Positions 7,930 through 14,003 of a stretch of 46,317 nucleotides of DNA are shown in pieces. The notes beneath the pieces were generated by a model. The model was given only the letters and a program-made list of their open reading frames with translations, did no database searches and was not told where the DNA came from. A program made the translations under genes and the position numbers. This DNA is from Thermomonospora echinospora (GTDB lineage: Bacteria; Actinomycetota; Actinomycetes; Streptosporangiales; Streptosporangiaceae), in the NCBI RefSeq assembly GCF_900108175.1, contig NZ_FNVO01000035.1:1-46317 (forward strand), in the 5' to 3' direction. Position 1 is the stretch's first letter, and each line of letters opens with the position of its first letter.

Positions 7930-9387
7930 TCAGGTGGCCGCCTGGCCGACCTCGGCCTCGTCGAGCCGCCTGACCTTGGGGATCAGCAGGACGGCCAGCA
8001 GGCCGGCGACCGTAAAGCCGGCGGCGAGCCAGAAGGCGTTGGTGTAGCCCGCGTCGAGGTAGAACTGAGTGCCCTGCAGCACCCTGCCGTTCTGGGCGAG
8101 GACGACGAAGATCAGCTGCGTCACTACCGTGGTGACGATGCCCTGCGCCATCCCCTGCATGCCGTTGCCCAGCGACTGCTCCGACGGGGACACCGCCTGG
8201 ATGACCATGATGGGCGCAAGGGCGGCAACCGTTCCCATCCCGATCCCGAACGGAATCCCGCTGAGGACCAGCTGGGGCACCGAGTGGTGGAACAGGGCCA
8301 TCAGCCCCAGCCCTGCGGCGGCGCACAGCGCACCGGCCGCCAGCAGGACGCGTGCGTCGATCCGGCGGGCGAGCGCACCGGCCGTCACGGCCACCGCGAC
8401 GATCAGGACGCTGCCCGGGATCCCGATCACGGCCAGCCTGGTCGCGGTGAAGCCGAGCCCGTCGGAGACGCCCGGGATCCGGGGCATCAGGCCGAGGAGC
8501 TGGTTGATCGTTCCGGCGGAGAAGACCGTTCCGCCGATCAGCGAGGTCGCCAGCACCACCGTCCACACCTGCCGGCGCGCCAGCAGGGACAGGTCGAACA
8601 TCGGATGGGGCACCCGGCCCTCGACGACCAGGAACGCGATCAGCGCCACGATGCCGCCGCCGATGAACGCCAGGGTGCTCCCGCCGGTCCACCCCCACTC
8701 CGCACCCTTGCCGACTCCGTAGACGATGGCGGCCAGGCCGCCGCCCAGCAGCAGTCCGCCGAGCCAGTCGATGCGGGTGCGCTCCTCACGGACCGGGCTC
8801 TCGGGCACGAAAGCCAGCAGCAGGACCAGGCTCAGTGCGGTGGCGGCCACCAGGAACCACAGCACGCCCCGGAAGCCGTGGTGGTCGACGAGCCAGCCCG
8901 ACAGGAAGGGGCCGCCCAGGGCGACCAGGCCGACGCCACCGCCGATGAGCCCGCTGGCCGGTCCGACCAGGCGGGGCGGGAACACGTCCCGGGAGATCGC
9001 GTAGACCAGCATGGCGATCGGCGTGTAGAAGCCCGCCACGCCACGGCCGACAAGCAGCGCGGAGTAGCTCGTCGCCAGGGCCGCGATCAGGTCGCCGGCC
9101 AGGCCGAGCACCGTAATGACGACCATGACGCGCTTCTTGCCGTACATGTTGGCGGCCTTGACCACGAAGGGCGTGACGAAGGTGCCGACCAGGGCCGTGG
9201 TCAGCGTGAACCAGGCGATCTGGGTGGTCTGGAAGTGAACGGTGATCTGGGCCTGGGCGTTGCCCGCCAACAGGCCGATCACCGACAGCAGCTGGGCGGG
9301 CCACAGCAGGGCGATCAGCAGCAGCGTGAAGCGCGCACCGAAGCGGGGACCCGCGGCGTGCTTCGGCGAAGCCTCGATCGAGGTCAT
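7930..9387 (-). CDS. MFS transporter, DHA2-like (14 membrane segments)
   Basis: 485 residues, with hydrophobic segments throughout. Segments include FTLLLIALLWPAQLLSVIGLL, LTTALVGTFVTPFVVKAANMYGKKRVM (the loop 2-3 motif), LLVGRGVAGFYTPIAMLVYAI, and FLSGWLVDHHGFRGVLWFLVA (motif C-like). A long central region and a second six-segment half follow. The length and pattern fit the 14-segment drug:H+ antiporter-2 group, though such proteins also carry organic substrates. The ATG at 9387 (MTSIEASPK) is preferred over the upstream in-frame start at 9426, which would lie close to the operator at 9436-9460. A role in moving a glycoside or aglycone is inferred from the shared operator. Confidence 0.88.
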   Translation of the reverse strand: MTSIEASPKHAAGPRFGARFTLLLIALLWPAQLLSVIGLLAGNAQAQITVHFQTTQIAWFTLTTALVGTFVTPFVVKAANMYGKKRVMVVITVLGLAGDLIAALATSYSALLVGRGVAGFYTPIAMLVYAISRDVFPPRLVGPASGLIGGGVGLVALGGPFLSGWLVDHHGFRGVLWFLVAATALSLVLLLAFVPESPVREERTRIDWLGGLLLGGGLAAIVYGVGKGAEWGWTGGSTLAFIGGGIVALIAFLVVEGRVPHPMFDLSLLARRQVWTVVLATSLIGGTVFSAGTINQLLGLMPRIPGVSDGLGFTATRLAVIGIPGSVLIVAVAVTAGALARRIDARVLLAAGALCAAAGLGLMALFHHSVPQLVLSGIPFGIGMGTVAALAPIMVIQAVSPSEQSLGNGMQGMAQGIVTTVVTQLIFVVLAQNGRVLQGTQFYLDAGYTNAFWLAAGFTVAGLLAVLLIPKVRRLDEAEVGQAAT

Positions 9388-9435
9388 GAAGGTGACCTTT
9401 CTGGGGGTGGAGGTGTGACGGAGCACACTAAGCCC

Positions 9436-9460
9436 AGAAACCGAGTAGCACTAGGTTTCT
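9436..9460. promoter_or_regulatory. regulon operator, copy B (MFS gene)
   Basis: Inverted repeat AGAAACCGAG - TAGCA - CTAGGTTTCT: 10-bp arms with one mismatch and a 5-base spacer, 49 bases upstream of the MFS ATG. On the minus strand TGGACT and CGGTTT bracket the site at 17-bp spacing, the same layout as copy A. Confidence 0.65.
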
Positions 9461-9622
9461 AGTCCACTGAGCGGCCATCCGCCCGTCCTCGCCTCGCAGA
9501 TCGAACCGACACCCAAGCCAGGGCTTCCGGGACACCCGCACGTCCGCCACCTCACAGAAGGGGGTCATCCTTCGCCCCTCACACCCTTTACAGGCAGATC
9601 GGCGGTGACTAGCATCACACCG

Positions 9623-9657
9623 CTGACAGAATGTGCCAACTTGGCAGAACATGTCAG
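9623..9657. promoter_or_regulatory. nested dyad upstream of the IclR gene
   Basis: CTGACA - N5 - TGCCAA - C - TTGGCA - N5 - TGTCAG. Both the inner 6-1-6 palindrome (9634-9646) and the outer 6-bp arms are perfect and share one centre at 9640. It ends 28 bases before the IclR start codon. IclR proteins bind as dimers of dimers to such nested sites, so autoregulation is plausible. Confidence 0.55.
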
Positions 9658-9685
9658 CAATGCTCGGAGCGGCGCGGGAGGTGCC

Positions 9686-10522
9686 ATGACCCCATCACAG
9701 GCAGAGCAGACTCCGGCGGCGATGATCGATCGCGTCTCGTCACTGCTCGGGGTGTTCGACGGCTCGCGCCGGCTGACGCTGGCGCAGATCTCGCGCAAGG
9801 CCGGCCTGCCCCGTTCCTCGGTGCACCGGATCCTGCAACGTCTGGTCGAGCTCGGCTGGGTGGAGCGGCACGGTTTCGAGTACGGGCTGGGGCTGCGCAT
9901 CTTCGAGATCGGCTCGCTGGTGGTCCGGCAGGACGGGATCCGGCGCGTCGCCGTCCCGTTCATGCAGGACCTGCATCTGCGGACGGGGCTGACCGTTCAT
10001 CTCAGCGTCCTGCGCCAGACCGACATCCTGCATATCGAGCGGATCGGCGGCCGGCCCGACGACCGGGACTGCTGGCAGGTCGGCGCACGCCAGCCCGCGC
10101 AGCACACGGCCGCCGGCCGCGCCCTGCTGGCCCGGCTGGACCCGACCGAGCTGCCCGACCTGGACCTGTCGGCTCCGCCCACCGCCTACAGCGTGCGGTC
10201 CCCCGCCCAGCTCGAACGGGAGCTGCAGAAGATCCGCGACTACGGTGTCGCCGTCGACGTGCACGGGATGGTGCTCGGGTTCGCCTCGGTGGCCACCGCG
10301 ATCGGGCCGCCCGGGCGGTCCTCGGCGGCGCTGTCGGTCACCGGGCCGGTCAGTGCGCTGAAGCCGGACCGGCTGGCCGCCGAGATCCCCGCCACCGCCG
10401 CGAGCATCTGGGACGCCGCGACGGCCGGCCGGACCAGAGCACGGTCACGTTCCTCCGTGGCACGCGCGGGTGCACCCCGCACCGGACACCAGCGGACCGG
10501 CGACGCGCGTCACCGCCGCTGA
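9686..10522 (+). CDS. IclR family transcriptional regulator
   Basis: 278 residues. The N-terminal winged helix-turn-helix reads RLTLAQISRKAGLPRSSVHRILQRLVELGWVER (about 32-64), followed by an IclR effector domain (VPFMQDLHLRTGLTVHLSVLR, QHTAAGRALLA, GFASVATAIGPPGR, ALSVTGP). The ATG at 9686 has GGGAG 5 bases upstream. IclR proteins usually control catabolism of aromatic, sugar-derived or other carbon sources. It is divergent from the MFS gene and its 3' end overlaps the convergent TetR gene by 13 bases. It may control the AAACCnAG-type sites or only its own promoter; sequence does not settle this. Confidence 0.92.
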   Translation: MTPSQAEQTPAAMIDRVSSLLGVFDGSRRLTLAQISRKAGLPRSSVHRILQRLVELGWVERHGFEYGLGLRIFEIGSLVVRQDGIRRVAVPFMQDLHLRTGLTVHLSVLRQTDILHIERIGGRPDDRDCWQVGARQPAQHTAAGRALLARLDPTELPDLDLSAPPTAYSVRSPAQLERELQKIRDYGVAVDVHGMVLGFASVATAIGPPGRSSAALSVTGPVSALKPDRLAAEIPATAASIWDAATAGRTRARSRSSVARAGAPRTGHQRTGDARHRR

Positions 10523-11133
10523 TCGGACCCGTCCCAGGACGACATCACCGTCGTCAACGCCTGTTCGAGCAGCTTGTCCAGGTCCCGCGAGGCGTCCGTG
10601 CGGATCCAGTGTTGGTACGCCAGCCGGACGGAGTGCAGGACGAGGCCGGCGTGCAGCACGCCGTCGAACGGGTCGTCGCCCACCAGCCGCCGGCTTCGCA
10701 GGAAACCGGCGATCGGGTCGGTCAGCAGGTCGTCGATCGCGTGCCAGCGCAGCCGGTACTCGGGCGAGTCCATGATCACCGACAGGAAGCGGCGCCACGG
10801 CTCCCCGGGGCGCGCGTCCTCGAACACGTCCCAGGAGAACGCCCGGACCAGGGCCGTGACGACGTCACCGGCCGCGGGCGCGGCCTGCAGCGCCTCGATG
10901 ATCAGTTCCGCCGCCCGCCGGAACAGCGGCACCACGACGTCCTCCTTGACGGCGAAGTGCCGGTAGAAGGTCCGCGGGGAGATCCCCGCCCGGTGACAGA
11001 TGCTCTCCACCGTGGGCCCGGTCCCGCCGTCGAGCACGAACAGCTCCTGGGCGGCCATGGCCACCGACAGCCGCAGTTCGTCGGATCGGCGCTCGGTCAG
11101 CGTCCGGCGCACCGGACTCTTCACGCCGACCAC
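10510..11133 (-). CDS. TetR family transcriptional regulator
   Basis: 207 residues. The helix-turn-helix reads LRLSVAMAAQELFVLDGGTGPTVESICHRAGISPRTFYRHFAVKEDV, typical of TetR proteins. The C-terminal half (WRRFLSVIMDSPEYRLRWHAIDDLLTDPIAGFLRSR) resembles the ligand domain of actinobacterial TetR members. It is divergent from the SDR-esterase-SnoaL operon at 11353 and is the natural candidate regulator of it. It is convergent with IclR. The ligand is unknown. Confidence 0.88.
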   Translation of the reverse strand: MVGVKSPVRRTLTERRSDELRLSVAMAAQELFVLDGGTGPTVESICHRAGISPRTFYRHFAVKEDVVVPLFRRAAELIIEALQAAPAAGDVVTALVRAFSWDVFEDARPGEPWRRFLSVIMDSPEYRLRWHAIDDLLTDPIAGFLRSRRLVGDDPFDGVLHAGLVLHSVRLAYQHWIRTDASRDLDKLLEQALTTVMSSWDGSDQRR

Positions 11134-11201
11134 CCCTCTTCCCGTCGCGGGCCTTTGGGCGTGAATCCGAGCATAGGAGACAGCGTAGTCGCCGGACCGG
11201 C

Positions 11202-11223
11202 GGTGTCCGCTGTCCGGAACACC
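11202..11223. promoter_or_regulatory. imperfect dyad between TetR and SDR operon
   Basis: GGTGT - N12 - ACACC with partial inner symmetry (CCG..CGG), in the 219-bp divergent gap between the TetR gene (start 11133) and the SDR (start 11353). This is the only notable symmetry in the gap, so it is a possible TetR operator; the evidence is weak. Confidence 0.3.
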
Positions 11224-11352
11224 GAGCCGGGTGTCCGGCCAGTGGGAAGCCGACTCCCCATGGGACGGGCGGGCGGGCCACTGTGACGAGGGCCGATGCG
11301 CGACCGGTCGTTCCCGAGCGTCGCGGCGCCCCAGAACCCCTCAGGAGGACAT

Positions 11353-12225
11353 GTGGCGAGTGCAGCCGAGCGCTTCGCAAACGGAACGGCACTGGTGACC
11401 GGTGGCGGTGCGGGCATCGGGGAGGGATTCGTCCGCCACCTGGCCGCGCTCGGAATGCGGGTCGTCGTCGCCGACCTCGACAGGTCCCGGGCCGAGGCCG
11501 TCGCGAACGACGTCCGGAACTCCGGTGGTCGCGCCGAGCCCTACGAGGTCGACGTCACCAACGAGGCGGCAGTCGAGCGGATGGCGGCCGATGTCTACGC
11601 CGAGTTCGGCTCCGTGGAGATGCTGGTCAACAACGCCGGGATTGAGACCGGCGGCCGGTTGTGGGACATCCCCGTCTCCCGCTGGCGACAGGTGATGGCG
11701 ATCAACGTCGACGGGGTGTTCCACTGCGTGCGGTCGTTCGTTCCGCGCATGATCGCCGCCGGACGGCCGGCCGTCGTGGCCAACCTGTCGTCGGTCGGCG
11801 GCGTGCGGACCGTGCCGCTGCAGACCCCCTACATCGTCAGCAAGCACGCCGTGCTCGCCCTGACCGAGTGCCTGCACCAGGAGATCCGGCTCACCGGTGC
11901 GCCCATCCAGGTCTGCGCGGTGCTGCCGCACTCGGTGCGCAGCCGGATTTTCCTCGACGCCCAGGCGGCGGCGCCGGCCGGCGACCCCGCCGCCGACCGC
12001 TTCTTCGGCTGGATGCAGGAGGCCAACGTCACCAGCGGGCTGGATCCGGTGGACGCGGCCGAGCACATGGTCGGCCAGATCGCGGCGGGCCGCTTCTGGA
12101 TCTTCTCCGACGACGAACGCGGCGCGGAGGCGCTGCAGGCGCGCGCCGACCATCTGGCGCACCAGACCGAGCCGCCGGACCCCCGGGCGATGTTCCAGGT
12201 CCTGGCGGACGACCACACCTCCTGA
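11353..12225 (+). CDS. SDR family oxidoreductase
   Basis: 290 residues from the GTG at 11353, which follows AGGAGG. An overlapping ATG at 11351 is in another frame. It has TGGGAGIG (16-23) for nucleotide binding, NNAG (93-96), S146/S147 and the catalytic Y160-IVS-K164. The C-terminus is extended beyond the core (FFGWMQEANVTSGLDPVDAAEHMVGQI) as in SDRs acting on bulky substrates such as steroids. It begins an operon with the esterase-like gene (51-bp gap) and the SnoaL-like gene. A hydroxysteroid- or terpenoid-type substrate is suggested by context only. Confidence 0.9.
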   Translation: MASAAERFANGTALVTGGGAGIGEGFVRHLAALGMRVVVADLDRSRAEAVANDVRNSGGRAEPYEVDVTNEAAVERMAADVYAEFGSVEMLVNNAGIETGGRLWDIPVSRWRQVMAINVDGVFHCVRSFVPRMIAAGRPAVVANLSSVGGVRTVPLQTPYIVSKHAVLALTECLHQEIRLTGAPIQVCAVLPHSVRSRIFLDAQAAAPAGDPAADRFFGWMQEANVTSGLDPVDAAEHMVGQIAAGRFWIFSDDERGAEALQARADHLAHQTEPPDPRAMFQVLADDHTS

Positions 12226-12276
12226 CCGGCGGGCGCGTTCGGGCTCGCCGCCACCCCACGAAGGAAGGGACACCGC

Positions 12277-13437
12277 ATGAGTGCCGTACCGGCACAGGAC
12301 CCCCGGGTCGTCAAGGCGTTGGATCGGGCGCGGGAGCTCGGCGAGGAGGGCCTCCAGGTCGCCGCCTACCTCGGCGGCGACCTCATCGTCGACGCGTGGG
12401 CCGGATCGGCCGATCCGCAGGCCGGACGGCAGGTGGACGGGTCGACCCTGTTCAACGTCTTCTCGGTCACCAAGGCCATCACCGCCACGGCCCTGCACAT
12501 CCTGGCCGAGCGCGGGCTGGTCGACTACCGGGCGCCGGTCTGCCGCTACTGGCCCGGGTTCGCCCGCAACGGCAAGGAGTCCATCACCGTCCGGGACGTG
12601 CTCAGCCACCGCGCCGGCATCCCCTGGATGCCCGAGGACGTCACCCCCGAGCGGCAGGCCGACTGGGACTGGATGATCCGCGCCATCGAGGACATGCCGC
12701 CGGCCTTCGAGCCCGGCAGGACCAACTCCTACCACGCGCTGATCTGGGGCTGGATCGTCGGGGAGATCGCGCGGCGGGCCGACCCGGAGCACCGGCCGGT
12801 CGAGGTGCTGATCCGTCAGGAGATCGTGGAGCCGCTCGGGATCAGCGACCTGTTCCTCGGCCTGCCCGAGTCCGAGGACGGGCGGGTCGCCCGTCTGATC
12901 GGAGGCGACCCGGCGCCCGACGCCTCGGAGACCTACCTGCGCGGCATGCCCCGCCAGGTGTTCCCCGGCTCGACGATCTACAACACCGACCTGGCGCGCC
13001 GCACGGTCAACCCGGGCGCCGGCGCGATCGGCAACGCGCGCGCGTTCGCCCGGTTCTTCGCCATGCTCGCCGGTCACGGCGAGCTGGACGGCGTTCGCCT
13101 GCTGCCGGCGGACGTCGTCGACGGCTTCACCGAGCCGCGCGAGGACGCCGACGTCACCGATCTCTACCTGGGCGGCATCGCGCACGTGAGCGCGTTCGGC
13201 TACTGGCTGGGCGGCTCCAGCCCGACGGCCAACCCCGCCGTCGGCCCCAACCCCCGGATCCTGCACCACCCCGGTGCGGGCGGGTCGATCTCCTGGGCCG
13301 AACTCGACACCGGCCTGGCCGTGTCGATCTGCCACAACCGCATGCACGAGGGGCCGTTCGAGCCGTCCGCGCATCCGTTCGTCCCGATCGCCGAGGCGGT
13401 GCGCGCGATCGCCGCCGAACGCCTGGAAAGGAACTGA
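12277..13437 (+). CDS. serine hydrolase, beta-lactamase (class C) fold
   Basis: 386 residues of the class C beta-lactamase / EstB esterase group. The nucleophile motif is S63-VT-K66 (FSVTKAIT), the second motif is around Y152 (TNSYHALIWG), and HHPGAGG near residue 331 stands for the third motif. RDVLSHRAGIPW is the usual family block. No signal peptide is present, which argues against a true periplasmic or secreted beta-lactamase and for a cytoplasmic esterase such as LovD- or EstB-like proteins. It is the second gene of the SDR operon, 5 bases before the SnoaL-like gene. A role in removing or exchanging an acyl group on the substrate is inferred. Confidence 0.9.
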   Translation: MSAVPAQDPRVVKALDRARELGEEGLQVAAYLGGDLIVDAWAGSADPQAGRQVDGSTLFNVFSVTKAITATALHILAERGLVDYRAPVCRYWPGFARNGKESITVRDVLSHRAGIPWMPEDVTPERQADWDWMIRAIEDMPPAFEPGRTNSYHALIWGWIVGEIARRADPEHRPVEVLIRQEIVEPLGISDLFLGLPESEDGRVARLIGGDPAPDASETYLRGMPRQVFPGSTIYNTDLARRTVNPGAGAIGNARAFARFFAMLAGHGELDGVRLLPADVVDGFTEPREDADVTDLYLGGIAHVSAFGYWLGGSSPTANPAVGPNPRILHHPGAGGSISWAELDTGLAVSICHNRMHEGPFEPSAHPFVPIAEAVRAIAAERLERN

Positions 13438-13442
13438 GCGAC

Positions 13443-13856
13443 ATGTCGAACGCACCGGGCCGCGGCGACGACCGTGCCGAGATCTGCGACCTGCTGTCGC
13501 GCTTCGCCTTCCTCGCCGACGAGGGCGACCCGGCCGAGACCGGGGCGCTGTTCACCGCGGACGGCGTGTGGGAGACGCACGACAACACCTTCCAAGGGCC
13601 TGACGAGATCGCCGCGGCCCTGCAGGGCTACCGGGACAAGGGGGTGGCCGGCCCGCAGTCCGGGACCCGGCACATCATCACGAACGTGGAGGTCGACTTC
13701 GACGGCGCCGACTCGGCGCGGTCCCGTTGCTACTGGCTGCTGGCCGGCCGGGGTGACGACGGCACCGTCCGCATCCTCGCGCTCGGCCAGTACCACGACA
13801 CCCTGCGCCGCCAGGAGGGGACCTGGCGGCTGGCCCGCCGCCGGGTGGTCGCCTGA
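13443..13856 (+). CDS. SnoaL-like (NTF2 fold) protein
   Basis: 137 residues with the SnoaL_4-type pattern: RAEICDLLSRFAFLADEGD, LFTADGVWETHD, SGTRHIITNVEVDFDG, ARSRCYWLLA and GQYHDTLRRQEGTWRLARR. Members form a cone-shaped pocket and serve as dehydratases, isomerases or small ring-hydroxylase partners. It starts 5 bases after the esterase stop, so it is translationally linked. In a terpenoid or steroid setting a ketosteroid-isomerase-like or hydratase role is possible, but no residue here proves it. Confidence 0.85.
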   Translation: MSNAPGRGDDRAEICDLLSRFAFLADEGDPAETGALFTADGVWETHDNTFQGPDEIAAALQGYRDKGVAGPQSGTRHIITNVEVDFDGADSARSRCYWLLAGRGDDGTVRILALGQYHDTLRRQEGTWRLARRRVVA

Positions 13857-13875
13857 CCCTCGCCGGACGACCAGT

Positions 13876-13900
13876 CAAAACCTAGCAATATTCGGCTTTG
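13876..13900. promoter_or_regulatory. regulon operator, copy C (GH106 gene)
   Basis: CAAAACCTAG - CAATA - TTCGGCTTTG: 10-bp arms with three mismatches and the same 5-base spacer as copies A and B. It lies upstream of the GH106 gene at 14004, 41 bases before the 34-bp palindrome at 13941. Confidence 0.5.
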
Positions 13901-13940
13901 GTCTTGACCCGTGCTCCAGGTCACATCTAGGGTCCTGCCA

Positions 13941-13974
13941 AGGGGGTTGATTAAAACGTTTTAATCAGCCCCCT
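13941..13974. promoter_or_regulatory. 34-bp CG-centred palindrome, LacI-type operator
   Basis: Two 17-bp arms (AGGGGGTTGATTAAAAC and GTTTTAATCAGCCCCCT) with one mismatch and no spacer. The TTAAAACGTTTTAA core with a central CG is the signature of LacI-family operators. It ends 29 bases before the GH106 start codon. No lacI gene is in the window, so the regulator would act from elsewhere. The GC outer stem could also make it a hairpin at the end of the upstream operon. Confidence 0.6.
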
Positions 13975-14003
13975 GTCCATCTCGCCCCTGTTCAGGAGCA
14001 TGC

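Noticed and set aside
11341-13455. 704-codon minus-strand frame opposite the SDR and esterase genes.
   Set aside because: Antisense shadow; both sense genes have complete catalytic motifs and ribosome sites.
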